64,000 bases of DNA, from contig DUNN01000036.1 of NCBI GenBank assembly GCA_012839345.1, positions 1 through 64,000 of the forward strand, written 5' to 3'. The DNA is from Clostridiales bacterium (lineage in GTDB: Bacteria; Bacillota; Clostridia; Oscillospirales; Acutalibacteraceae). Below are positions 34,136 through 42,994 of this stretch, piece after piece. A program made the translations under genes and the position numbers. The notes under the pieces are model-generated. The model was given only the letters and a program-made list of their open reading frames with translations. It was not told the origin of the DNA and did no database searches. Numbering within the stretch: the first letter of the stretch is position 1; every line of letters starts with the position of its first letter.

Positions 34136-35935
34136 TTATTCGTTTGCGGCTTTTTCACGGGCTTCCTTGTATTTGTCGGAAATCTTTTGGTCAAACGCAA
34201 GAACCTTATCGTAGCCAAGGCCCTTGACCGTGGTCTGCATATGTTTCAGCAGGGAATTGAACTCGCTTTCATTTTTGGCAAATACCATCTTCCAGGAATC
34301 CTGAACGATAATCGCTTTGCACTGGTTGCGCATGGTATCAATTTCGGAACCGGCCGCTTCTGGAATGTAAGCGTTGCCGGGGGCCACGCAGAAGGCGTTG
34401 TGCTGCTGCAGATAGTCCAGAGTGGTTTTCGCTTTCATTGTGGTTTGCCAAGAGGTATCCAGCGGGGTCTTGTTGTCCGCCAGGTAGGATTCCCACATGG
34501 TATAGTTGTAAGGTGCGTTGATATTCGGGTCCGTATCGATGGAAAGTACGGCCTGATAGTTCATCTGAGAAATACCGTCTTTCCAGGTGCCCGTGCCATA
34601 TTCAGCGGGAACATTAATGGTTTCGCCGGAGAAGGCTTTTTTGCCGAAATCCGTCAGAACCGGCTTGCCGTCCTTCATTTCCCAGGTTAAGCCCTTCGGG
34701 CCGCAGGAACCGGAGGTCTGCGAGCAGGAAAGTTCAACCCCTTCGGGGGAATACAGCCAGTCGATGAAGTCGAGCATACGCTCCGGGTCCTTTGCCTTGG
34801 AGCCGACGGCGATGCAGTATTTGTTGCCGTAAGGATTGCAGCCGTAAGAGAAAATCTTAAGATTTTTTACCGGAGCCAGCATAAAGCCTTTGCCTTCCGC
34901 CTTGTGAGCGGTGGTGTTGTACGCTGCCTGACCGAGCCACGGCCAGGGGGAATACAAAATCTGTCCATCCTGATATTTCGCATACATGGTGTCGTAGTTT
35001 TGGGTGGTGGATTCCGGATCAACCAGACCCATCTGATTGGCCTTGTAGAAGTATTTCAGCGCTTGAATATAATACGAATTGTCATCAATGATGCTTTGGG
35101 TGGTCTTGCCGTCCGCGGAAAGAAGCAGAAATCCGTTTTCGTCGTAACCGTAAATGCAGGCCAGAATATTCTTGCCCAGGCACATCATGTTGCCGTCCCA
35201 GTCCTTAAACAGCGAGAAGGCGTAGGTCTTTTTGCCGGAGTCGCTCTTCGGGAACTTTTGCTGCATGTCTTTCAAAACATTCAGCATATCGTCCATGTCG
35301 TTAATCTGGGGGCTGCCGAGCGCCGTGTAGTAATCCCAGCGGATGTACGGGCCGTATGTAAGGTCAAGCCCTTCGGAAGGATCCGTGGCCTTTTGGGAAG
35401 AAAGTTGGCTCAGCATGGCGTAAAGCTTATGGTCATCCACAAGGGATTTGGCGGTTTCAATGGCTTTGGTGTACTGGGCAAGGTTCTTTCTGGTTTTTAC
35501 CATATCGGTAATGTCCAGCAGCAGCCCCGCTTTTGCCGTATCGTTCAGGCGGCCGTTTTCGGAACCGATGAGCACCAGGTCGCCAAGGTTCCCGGCTGCG
35601 GAACGTGTTTTGAACAGGGTGTCGCCGCCTCCCGCAACGTTCGGGGCAATCATATTTAGTTCCATGTTGAATTTGTCTTTTATAATTTTCCCGAACCATC
35701 CGGATTGAATCCCCTGATAGTTTGCCTGAGAGTTAAATACATCCACCGTAATAAAATCTTTGTACTTGGCGGCTCCCGTTGCTTCGCCGGAAGCGGTGGT
35801 TTGGCTGGAGCCCGCCTGATTGGCGGCAGCCGAGGAAGAACCGGTATTTGTGCCGCCGCTGCAGGCGGCAAGTGATTCGGCAAGCAGGACAGTGACCAAT
35901 AGACCGGTCAACAGTTTTTTGCCTGTCTTTTTCAT
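34136..35935 (-). CDS. Extracellular solute-binding lipoprotein (LipO-like, module A)
   Basis: This 599-residue lipoprotein has a signal peptide ending in the lipobox LAAC (about 24-27) followed by a serine/threonine/alanine-rich tether. The rest is a large family 1-type binding protein resembling LipO/LplA of Gram-positive complex-sugar importers. It binds substrate outside the membrane and delivers it to the two permeases encoded upstream in the operon. Start ATG 35935 follows AGGGAGGA; the ORF extends further but without a ribosome site. Confidence 0.9.
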   Translation of the reverse strand: MKKTGKKLLTGLLVTVLLAESLAACSGGTNTGSSSAAANQAGSSQTTASGEATGAAKYKDFITVDVFNSQANYQGIQSGWFGKIIKDKFNMELNMIAPNVAGGGDTLFKTRSAAGNLGDLVLIGSENGRLNDTAKAGLLLDITDMVKTRKNLAQYTKAIETAKSLVDDHKLYAMLSQLSSQKATDPSEGLDLTYGPYIRWDYYTALGSPQINDMDDMLNVLKDMQQKFPKSDSGKKTYAFSLFKDWDGNMMCLGKNILACIYGYDENGFLLLSADGKTTQSIIDDNSYYIQALKYFYKANQMGLVDPESTTQNYDTMYAKYQDGQILYSPWPWLGQAAYNTTAHKAEGKGFMLAPVKNLKIFSYGCNPYGNKYCIAVGSKAKDPERMLDFIDWLYSPEGVELSCSQTSGSCGPKGLTWEMKDGKPVLTDFGKKAFSGETINVPAEYGTGTWKDGISQMNYQAVLSIDTDPNINAPYNYTMWESYLADNKTPLDTSWQTTMKAKTTLDYLQQHNAFCVAPGNAYIPEAAGSEIDTMRNQCKAIIVQDSWKMVFAKNESEFNSLLKHMQTTVKGLGYDKVLAFDQKISDKYKEAREKAANE

Positions 35936-36006
35936 AATAGATATCCTCCCTTTACTGAATTTTGATCTATCTGTATGCCCCATTGGGCATGACAACCGGA
36001 TTTACG

Positions 36007-36930
36007 TTATCCTTTTACGGAACCAATCATGATTCCCTTTACAAAATACCGCTGGAACCAGGGGTAAACCAGAAGAATGGGGATGATAACGATAATGGAA
36101 ACGGTCATCCGCACGGAAGTTGGCGTTTGCTGGGTGGCCAGATTAGCAATGGCGGCTCCGCTCAGGTTTGGGTTGTTTTTAATCAATGTGGCAATGGAAG
36201 TGGAAGCATTTATGTAAGTATACAGAAGGTACTGCAGGGAATACAGGCGCGAATCGGTAATGTAAATCAGTGTATCCTGAAAGGAATTCCACTGGTTGAC
36301 GGCGGAAAAAATCGCAATGGTGGCAAGAATGGGGCTGCAGACCGGAAGAATAATTTTTGTAAAGATACATACAATTCCAGCGCCGTCTATTTCCGCCGCT
36401 TCCTGCAGGGAAGCCGGAATCGATTCCACGTACGTTTTAACCAAAATGATATTGAACGGCTGCACCACCATGGGGAGAATGTAAATCCAGAAATTATTGG
36501 TCAGGTGCAGATTGTAGGCAACCAGGAACAGGGGCACCAGACCGGCGTTGAAATACATGGTAATGACCACAAACCGGTACCAGAAGGTTCGTTTCCACAT
36601 TTTTTTCTGCGTAAACATGAACCCGAGGAAAGCGGACGCCAGCACGTTCGTAACGGTTCCGATGACCGTACGAAGCACGGAAATCAGGAATGCCTGCGGC
36701 AGACCGCTGAGTTGGAACACATCGATATAGTTTTTCCAGTGAATCTGCTGCGGGTACCAGTTTATCTGTCCGTTGGCGCTCATCTGGTTGGAACTGATGG
36801 TATTGATAAACATATAGTAAAACGGATAAATACAGGACAAGGTGATTAAGGTAAAAACCGTATAATTAATAATGTTGAAAATAATATCACCGCTCGTATA
36901 GTGACGCTTTTTGCGAATCGTTTGTTCCAT
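36007..36930 (-). CDS. ABC transporter permease, YtcP/LplC-like (module A)
   Basis: This 307-residue inner-membrane protein has six likely helices and the carbohydrate-importer EAA loop, ASLQEAAEIDGAGIVCIFTK (about 183-202), which contacts the ATPase. It ends with the MIGSVKG tail typical of this family. Start ATG 36930 follows AAAAGGAGG. It partners the permease encoded 28 bases upstream. No ATPase is encoded in the operon. Confidence 0.92.
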   Translation of the reverse strand: MEQTIRKKRHYTSGDIIFNIINYTVFTLITLSCIYPFYYMFINTISSNQMSANGQINWYPQQIHWKNYIDVFQLSGLPQAFLISVLRTVIGTVTNVLASAFLGFMFTQKKMWKRTFWYRFVVITMYFNAGLVPLFLVAYNLHLTNNFWIYILPMVVQPFNIILVKTYVESIPASLQEAAEIDGAGIVCIFTKIILPVCSPILATIAIFSAVNQWNSFQDTLIYITDSRLYSLQYLLYTYINASTSIATLIKNNPNLSGAAIANLATQQTPTSVRMTVSIIVIIPILLVYPWFQRYFVKGIMIGSVKG

Positions 36931-36958
36931 GCCGATAACCTCCTTTTCACGGCGATTT

Positions 36959-37924
36959 TTAGATGAGCGATTCCCCACGGGTTACTTTAGACAGGGTGTT
37001 TACCACAAACAGCAGGAACACGCTGATAATGGTTTTCATCATACTGAGCGCGATGGAAAGCGCGTAGCTCCCGTTGCCAAGGCCGAGAAGGAAAACGTAC
37101 AAATCCAGCACCTGTATGTGCTCCATGTTAAAGGAGTTATGGAACACATAGTATTGGTCCAACCCATTTGTCAGGAAGTTGGCAATTTGCAGCATCAAAA
37201 GGACAAAGTAAGTCGGCAGCAGGCCCGGCAGGGTAACATGCCACATTAGGCTGAATCTTCCAGCGCCATCCACTTTGGCCGCCTCGTACAAGTCCTGGTC
37301 AATATTCGAAATGGAGGCCAAATACATAATCGCGCCCCAGCCAAGCCCTTTCCAGGTTCCCCACAGAAGCATCGCCAGCCAGGTGTGGTCGTCGCTGTCC
37401 AGAAAGTGAACCGGCTCCGAAAACCAGCCCAGAGCCTGACCTACGTTGTTGACCATTCCGGTGGTGGAAAAAAGTGCGAACGCCACGGAATAAATCATGA
37501 CCCAGCTGATAAAGTTCGGCAGGGTGGCCAGGGTTTGCGCGGCCTTTTTAAAGGGTTTGCAGCGTATTTCATTTAGGAAGATGGCAAAAATCATGGACAG
37601 CGGGGACGTTAAAATTCCCAGGCTGCTCATGGCCAGAGTGTTGACAATGACTTTTCCCAGCTCCGAAATCTGCATTGGATTGGAAAACAGATAGGTGAAC
37701 CACTGCCAGCCGACAAACTGGCACTGCGATAATTTTAAGGGCGGCTTATAATCGAAAAACGCGTAAACCCATCCGTAAAGCGGCAGATAGGAAAAGATAA
37801 AGAGCAGAGCCAAAAATGGGAGAATCAGCAAAAACAGTTTGTACGACTGAAGCCTGTTTCGCTTATGTAACGTGTTTTCTTTTACGGCGGATGTGGTTCC
37901 TGTGGTTTCTATGGTGTGCGGCAT
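36959..37924 (-). CDS. ABC transporter permease, LplB-like (module A)
   Basis: This 321-residue inner-membrane permease has about six helices, an N-terminal cytoplasmic tail and the EAA loop DLYEAAKVDGAGRFSLMWHV (about 210-229). It forms the heterodimeric channel with the next gene product. It is first in the importer operon, ahead of the second permease and the binding protein, an order seen in LplB/YtcP/LipO systems. ATG 37924 follows GAAGGGGG; the reading to 38038 adds a stretch without ribosome site. Confidence 0.92.
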   Translation of the reverse strand: MPHTIETTGTTSAVKENTLHKRNRLQSYKLFLLILPFLALLFIFSYLPLYGWVYAFFDYKPPLKLSQCQFVGWQWFTYLFSNPMQISELGKVIVNTLAMSSLGILTSPLSMIFAIFLNEIRCKPFKKAAQTLATLPNFISWVMIYSVAFALFSTTGMVNNVGQALGWFSEPVHFLDSDDHTWLAMLLWGTWKGLGWGAIMYLASISNIDQDLYEAAKVDGAGRFSLMWHVTLPGLLPTYFVLLMLQIANFLTNGLDQYYVFHNSFNMEHIQVLDLYVFLLGLGNGSYALSIALSMMKTIISVFLLFVVNTLSKVTRGESLI

Positions 37925-38082
37925 TGAAAAACCCCCTTCTTCTGCTTTGCTCCATGTTTTTGCATGAAACGAAGCAAGAAATTTTGATGTATTGCACAAA
38001 ACATTCACTATTGTCAGAATATTATTGCCTGATATCACAAATACTTTACCATCTTGGGCAAATAATTCCTACCGGTAAAATT

Positions 38083-38120
38083 ACATTTTTTACTTTGAAA
38101 ATTAGACATTTTTACTTTTG
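38083..38120. promoter_or_regulatory. Direct repeats in the importer-fucosidase divergent region
   Basis: ACATTTTTTACTTTG (38083-38097) and ACATTTTTACTTTTG (38106-38120) repeat with a 22-23 base period (about two helical turns), which suits a dimeric AraC-type regulator such as the module A YesN protein. The surrounding 37925-38258 region holds no gene. Confidence 0.5.
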
Positions 38121-38258
38121 GGTAATACCCTGTGGGAGAAATCCTTGCAAAAAACACGGATTCTATCGCCTAACTTCTCTAATTTTTAGAGTTTTTCTTT
38201 TGGAATAAAAGCGTAAAATAGGCTGCAGCAAGAACGATCTGTAAACGGGAGGAAGGTT

Positions 38259-39740
38259 ATGAACGGTACAAGCGATTCAATTCGTCTGAAAGAAATTGAT
38301 CAGGTGATTTCACAGGGACCCTTTCGCGCGGACTGGGATTCGCTGGCGCACCACCACATGCCGGAATGGTTTTCCAAAGCGAAGTTCGGAATCTTTATTC
38401 ACTGGGGCCTGTACAGTGTGCCCGCGTACCGCAACGAGTGGTATTCCCGCAATATGTATCTTCAGGGCAGTCCGGAATTCCGGTACCATGTTGAAACCTA
38501 TGGCCCGCAGAATCAATTCGGTTATAAGGATTTTATTCCCCTTTTCCGCGCGGAAAAGTTTAATGCCCAAGAGTGGGCCGCTCTGTTCCGAAAAGCGGGC
38601 GCGCGCTATATTTTCCCTGTGGCGGAGCACCATGACGGGTTTCAGATGTACCGTAGCGAACTTTCACATTTTAACGCCTATGAAATGGGGCCGAAGCGCG
38701 ATATTTTGGGAGAATTGAAACAGGCTGCGGAGTCCGCGGGGCTGGTGTTCTGCACCTCGTCGCACCGGGCCGAACACTGGTTTTTCATGGGGCACGGAAA
38801 AGAGTTTCCCAGCGATATTCACGAGCCGCTGCACCGGGGCGATTTTTACTGGCCTGCCATGCCGGAGGGTGACCCGGAGAATTTACATAGCCGCCCGTAC
38901 CCCAGCGAAGAATTTTTGACGGACTGGCTGCTGCGCACCTGTGAGCTGATTGACCGGTACCAACCCAGACTGCTGTATTTTGACTGGTGGATACAGCATG
39001 AGGCTTTTAAGCCATACCTAAAAAAGTTGGTTGCCTACTATTACAACCGCGGAACGCAATGGGGTGTTGATACCGCAATCTGCTATAAACACGACGCAAT
39101 GATGTTCGGCACCGGAATTGTTGAAATGGAACGGGGCGGCTTTGCGCAGACCCAGCCGTTTGCTTGGCAGACGGACACCGCCATCGCGAAAAATTCGTGG
39201 TGCTATACGGATTCTTTGGACTACAAGGAGGTGCGAGACATTCTTTGCGGTCTGGTGGATACCGTCAGCAAAAACGGCAACCTTTTGCTGAATGTCGGGC
39301 CGAAAGCGGACGGTACGTTTGCAGAACGGGACCAGACCATTCTGCGTGAAATCGGCTCTTGGCTTGCGGTGAACGGGGAAGCCATATACGGCAGCAGACC
39401 GTGGAAGAGATCCTCCGAAGGGCCGACGAAAACGCAGGAGGGTCAGTTCACCGATAATCATCCCTTGGAGTATACTCCGGAGGATATCCGTTTCACCGTG
39501 CGGGGCGATTCCATTTACGCTATTATTTTGAGGTATCCGAAAGAGGGAGAGGTGCGGATCCGTTCCTTTGCCCCTTCCCACAATCAAAATCTACCGGAAT
39601 TTCATGGAATCCTGGAATCCATATCGGTTTTGGGCTGCGGGGAAAAAACGGAGTGGTCGGTTCAGGAAGACGGGCTTCATGTAAAAACCAACGGTTTTTA
39701 CAGTGAAATGCCTGTGACCGTTAAAATAAAAATCCGCTGA
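38259..39740 (+). CDS. Alpha-L-fucosidase (GH29)
   Basis: This 493-residue enzyme removes alpha-linked L-fucose from glycans. The GH29 signature is clear: AKFGIFIHWGLYSVPAYRNE (about 42-61) opens the barrel, PVAEHHDGFQMY (about 121) and TSSHRAEHW follow, and the catalytic nucleophile Asp lies in LLYFDWW (about 242). GNLLLNVGPKADG ends the catalytic part and a beta-sandwich follows. There is no signal peptide, so it probably acts in the cytoplasm on imported fucosylated oligosaccharides. Start ATG 38259 follows GGGAGGAAGG. It is divergent from the LplB-like importer operon. Confidence 0.93.
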   Translation: MNGTSDSIRLKEIDQVISQGPFRADWDSLAHHHMPEWFSKAKFGIFIHWGLYSVPAYRNEWYSRNMYLQGSPEFRYHVETYGPQNQFGYKDFIPLFRAEKFNAQEWAALFRKAGARYIFPVAEHHDGFQMYRSELSHFNAYEMGPKRDILGELKQAAESAGLVFCTSSHRAEHWFFMGHGKEFPSDIHEPLHRGDFYWPAMPEGDPENLHSRPYPSEEFLTDWLLRTCELIDRYQPRLLYFDWWIQHEAFKPYLKKLVAYYYNRGTQWGVDTAICYKHDAMMFGTGIVEMERGGFAQTQPFAWQTDTAIAKNSWCYTDSLDYKEVRDILCGLVDTVSKNGNLLLNVGPKADGTFAERDQTILREIGSWLAVNGEAIYGSRPWKRSSEGPTKTQEGQFTDNHPLEYTPEDIRFTVRGDSIYAIILRYPKEGEVRIRSFAPSHNQNLPEFHGILESISVLGCGEKTEWSVQEDGLHVKTNGFYSEMPVTVKIKIR

Positions 39741-39746
39741 AAAATA

Positions 39747-39782
39747 GAGCCGTCAAATGCATCTTCGTTCATTTGGCGGCTC
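39747..39782 (+). terminator. Terminator-like hairpin after the fucosidase gene
   Basis: GAGCCGTCAAATG pairs with CATTTGGCGGCTC with one T-G pair; the T tail is poor, so termination may be weak or Rho-dependent. Confidence 0.6.
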
Positions 39783-39814
39783 TTGAGTAATAGTGAAATG
39801 CCCGTGTGGTCTGC

Positions 39815-40138
39815 CTATTTTCGTTTTATGCTGCGCGGCGGTAGAAAACAAAATTTGTTCAGTTCTTCGGTTTTTTTGTAAGTGTTTCTTCCAGCTAGAG
39901 AAAGGTATACCGCCTGGCAGGCGACCATCCCCACGTTTAGCCGAGAGTAACCGGTTTTTTCGATTTCTTCTTTCAGCTTTTTTCGTAAAATCGGATTGGA
40001 AATAAAGAAATTGAACACCTGAAGCCCAATGATGTTACGGGGAGTATATAAGAAAACAACCAAATGTGAAGTTAAACAGATATGATTAATCGGCTCTAAT
40101 TTCGTAATTTTTAGGGAATCAGTTCGCGAAAGATGCAT
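39815..40138 (-). other. Questionable minus-strand reading, possible gene remnant
   Basis: A 107-codon minus-strand reading lacks a ribosome site at its ATG (40138). Its C-terminal half (FFISNPILRKKLKEEIEKTGYSR by parts) looks protein-like, so it may be the end of a degraded gene. I do not recognise a family. The rest of 39783-40255 holds nothing else that I can support. Confidence 0.2.
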
Positions 40139-40255
40139 AGAATCGAAAGGGAAGTAAATAATATCATTGTTTCATCAAAAGCGGATGGCTTCCGTAAAGA
40201 ATAGCAGTAGCCAGGATTGGTGGTTCGATCAATTACAATATTTCTAAAAAAAGTC

Positions 40256-40284
40256 TTGACATTCGTTGCCTTCAATGCTATTAT
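40256..40284 (+). promoter_or_regulatory. Promoter of the initiator tRNA
   Basis: Perfect TTGACA (40256-40261) and TATTAT (40279-40284) with a 17-base spacer, 32 bases before the tRNA. Confidence 0.82.
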
Positions 40285-40316
40285 AGTTAAGCGCTCTAAA
40301 CAAGGCAAATAAATAT

Positions 40317-40393
<77 letters not shown>

Positions 40394-40398
40394 AACAA

Positions 40399-40433
40399 AA
40401 CCCAGAAGATGTGTGGCTTCTGGGTTGTTTTTT
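40399..40433 (+). terminator. Intrinsic terminator after the initiator tRNA
   Basis: AACCCAGAAG (40399-40408) pairs with CTTCTGGGTT (40417-40426), followed by GTTTTTTG. Confidence 0.92.
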
Positions 40434-40608
40434 GTCTGTTTCGAAACCAAATCTACGTGCGGATACTGATTGGATCTTTCGCTGGGCTTTCAATTACCGC
40501 CAATCACCAGAAGAAAGCCAATTTTTCTGATGTTTGCATACAAATTTCGAGTTAACCAAGGATTAAATTCCTTCTGGCTTACTAAAACTAAGTGGCCCCC
40601 AATACCGC

Positions 40609-40636
40609 AAGAAGCACCCGATCAGGGTGGTTTCTT
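40609..40636. repeat. Imperfect hairpin before the VOC gene
   Basis: AAGAAGCACCC and GGGTGGTTTCTT are imperfect complements around GATCA, resembling a weak terminator. The 40440-40840 spacer otherwise shows no gene I can support; a 65-codon reading at 40592-40789 has no ribosome site. Confidence 0.35.
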
Positions 40637-40840
40637 TGTTTCATGAGGAATTTAGACATCCAAAAGCCAATTCAACCAACGCAGTACCATCACAGGCTGA
40701 TATCAGCTAAAGAACTTACCAGAGGATTAGGAGAAAAATTTTCGGAATCAACAGATAATAATGCTTTGATGTGTTTATTTATCGATTGAATTTTATCAAT
40801 AAAAATATCGGAAATTTAAAGGATTGGAGGGGGTAAAATT

Positions 40841-41266
40841 ATGGGTGATGAGCTGAAAATAAAAATGTATGCATGCACGCTGGACTGCAAAGACCCGTAT
40901 GAATTAGCAAAATTTTATGCAGCACTGCTCAACTGGGAGATTGTCTTTCAGGATGAGGACTATGCATGTGTAGGGGTTCCAGGAACAAATCAGGGAGCAT
41001 ATCCCGGTATCACGTTTCAAAGAAATCCGGAGTATCAACCGCCTGTGTGGCCGGAACAGCCGGATGCCCAACAGCAAATGGCGCATCTTGACTTTGCTGT
41101 AAATAATTTAGAAAAAGCGGTTCAATATGCGGTCCATAGTGGAGCAAGAATTGCAGATCAGCAGTTTTCAGACAGTTGGACCGTTCTGTTTGACCCTGCT
41201 GGGCACCCTTTTTGTCTATGCGAAATGAAATCTATTTTCGAAAGTCCCCATTTTGCGCTGCTCTAG
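40841..41266 (+). CDS. VOC-family protein (glyoxalase-like)
   Basis: This 141-residue protein has the paired beta-alpha-beta-beta-beta modules of the vicinal oxygen chelate fold: CTLDCKDPYELAKFYAALLN in the first half and HLDFAVNNLEKAVQYAVHSG in the second, with FDPAGHPFCLCE at the end. The His of MAHLDF and the terminal Glu of FCLCE could be metal ligands. The substrate is unknown; relatives include bleomycin resistance-like and glyoxalase proteins. ATG 40841 follows a GGATTGGAGGGGG site. Its composition is more AT-rich than the neighbouring modules. No partner genes adjoin. Confidence 0.85.
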   Translation: MGDELKIKMYACTLDCKDPYELAKFYAALLNWEIVFQDEDYACVGVPGTNQGAYPGITFQRNPEYQPPVWPEQPDAQQQMAHLDFAVNNLEKAVQYAVHSGARIADQQFSDSWTVLFDPAGHPFCLCEMKSIFESPHFALL

Positions 41267-41368
41267 ATCCTCATGAGGCGGAATGGTATTAGCACATTCA
41301 GCTATCACCTTTTTTCAATCTTTTTTTCTCTGCGCTGATTTTGGAATACGGACGAAACGGGTGAGAAA

Positions 41369-42994
41369 ATGGTCAGTGTGTTTTTAGTGGAGGATGAGTT
41401 TGTTGTTCGCGAGGGGATGAAAAAAAATGTGGACTGGGCCGGCAGCGGAATTAAATTTCTCGGCGAAGCGGCAGATGGGGAACTGGCCTATCCGCAGATT
41501 CAGAAGCTGAAGCCAGACATTGTCATAACAGACATCAAGATGCCGTTTATGGATGGGCTTGACCTTTCCCGCCTTATCCGCAAAGAGCTTCCCAAAACAA
41601 AGATTATGATTCTTTCGGGCTACGGTGATTTTGATTACGCTAAACAGGCCATCAGCATTGGGGTTACCGATTACCTGCTGAAACCCATTTCATCGGAAAA
41701 GCTGTTGGAAGCCGTACAGCATGTGGCAGGTGTTGTTCGCCAGGAGCGTGAAAAAGAGGAAAATCTGCGTCGGTTCGAAGAAGAAATGAAAGAAAATGAG
41801 GACCTTGCACGAAGCAAATATTTTGACGAAGTAATTTCTGGGCAACTTTCCTCTGCTGAGATTATTTCCAAAGGGAAAAGCCGAAAAATCGACCTTGTGG
41901 CGGGCTATTTCCGCATTGTTCTGTATGAGGTAAACGACGCGGCGCAAAGCGAAGAAACGGTGTGCTACTCCGACAAGGTCGTGCAGTTTATGGAGGCACT
42001 TCAGAAAAAGGAAAAAGAACTTCCGCGTGTGGATGTTTTCCCGCGCGGCGTGGAGGGGCTTGCTTTTCTGGTAAAAGCGGATACGCAGACCGAGCTGGAA
42101 GCAAATACCGAGTCGTTGCTGAGCCTGCTCGGCAGCCTGCGGGAATCCGTGGGGGAGCTGCGATATTTTGCCGCAATCGGCAGCCCGACCCATCGGCCAA
42201 AAGGAATTGCAGAATCGTTTTACGGCGCTAGGCGGGTATTTGCTTACCGTTATCTTGGGCAGAAAAATCGGGTTGTCCGTTACGATGAGTCCGAGAGCTT
42301 CAAAGTGGTGGATGACTGCCAGCAGAATAGTGTGGAAATAAGCGCCAGCGCGCTTGACCGGAATGTGGTGCGCAATTTTCTGCGGAACGGTCTGCTCTCG
42401 GAAGCCCCTGCCTTCACGGAAAACTTTTTTATCCAGCTGGGGAACAACAACCTTGCTTCCATGATGTTTCGGCAGTACGTTACGATGGACCTCTACCTCT
42501 GTGCGGCGGCGTTCCTTCGGGAAATTGGGTACAGTGAAGAAAATATCTGGAAGTACACCGGCAGCATCCACGCGATATCTGCTGCTCTGGTTTCAGTGCA
42601 GCAGACAAAAGCCTGCATGACGAAAATCATCCGGCAGACCATTGTGGCGCGCGACTATAAAGCGACCAAGCGCTATGGCGGGCTCATTGAGAAAGCAAAA
42701 GCGTATATCGACAAAAATTACGCGAACAGGGAAATTTCCCTAAATACAACCGCCCAAAGCGTCAACCTGAGCCCCAATCATTTCAGTACGATTTTTTCGC
42801 AGGAAACCGGCGTCACGTTCATTGAATACCTGACTAACCTGCGCATGAAGAAGGCACGAGAAATGCTTCGCTGTACCGACGCCAAAACTTCTGAAATTGC
42901 TTACCGCGTGGGCTATCAGGATCCGCACTATTTCAGTTATCTGTTTCGGAAAATCAACGGTTGTTCCCCGCGGGAATACAGGGAGAAACGATGA
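41369..42994 (+). CDS. YesN-type response regulator with AraC domain (module B)
   Basis: This 541-residue regulator has a receiver domain (phospho-acceptor Asp55 in VITDIKMP, LLKPIS near 106), a linker of about 300 residues and a C-terminal AraC domain (about 435-541, SVNLSPNHFSTIFSQETG and RVGYQDPHYFSYLFRKINGC). It is the likely activator of the sugar importer that follows. The kinase gene comes next and its ATG overlaps the stop codon of this gene (ATGA at 42991-42994), so translation is coupled. Confidence 0.94.
   Translation: MVSVFLVEDEFVVREGMKKNVDWAGSGIKFLGEAADGELAYPQIQKLKPDIVITDIKMPFMDGLDLSRLIRKELPKTKIMILSGYGDFDYAKQAISIGVTDYLLKPISSEKLLEAVQHVAGVVRQEREKEENLRRFEEEMKENEDLARSKYFDEVISGQLSSAEIISKGKSRKIDLVAGYFRIVLYEVNDAAQSEETVCYSDKVVQFMEALQKKEKELPRVDVFPRGVEGLAFLVKADTQTELEANTESLLSLLGSLRESVGELRYFAAIGSPTHRPKGIAESFYGARRVFAYRYLGQKNRVVRYDESESFKVVDDCQQNSVEISASALDRNVVRNFLRNGLLSEAPAFTENFFIQLGNNNLASMMFRQYVTMDLYLCAAAFLREIGYSEENIWKYTGSIHAISAALVSVQQTKACMTKIIRQTIVARDYKATKRYGGLIEKAKAYIDKNYANREISLNTTAQSVNLSPNHFSTIFSQETGVTFIEYLTNLRMKKAREMLRCTDAKTSEIAYRVGYQDPHYFSYLFRKINGCSPREYREKR

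Noticed and set aside
34904-35659. Long plus-strand reading opposite the module A binding protein
   Set aside because: It is antisense to a lipoprotein gene with signal peptide and ribosome site.
35962-36849. Long plus-strand reading opposite the YtcP-like permease
   Set aside because: It is antisense to a permease with an EAA loop and is rich in N, G, H and Q as expected for an antisense frame.
40592-40789. 65-codon reading between the initiator tRNA and the VOC gene
   Set aside because: There is no ribosome site and no recognisable motif; it starts just before a terminator-like hairpin.
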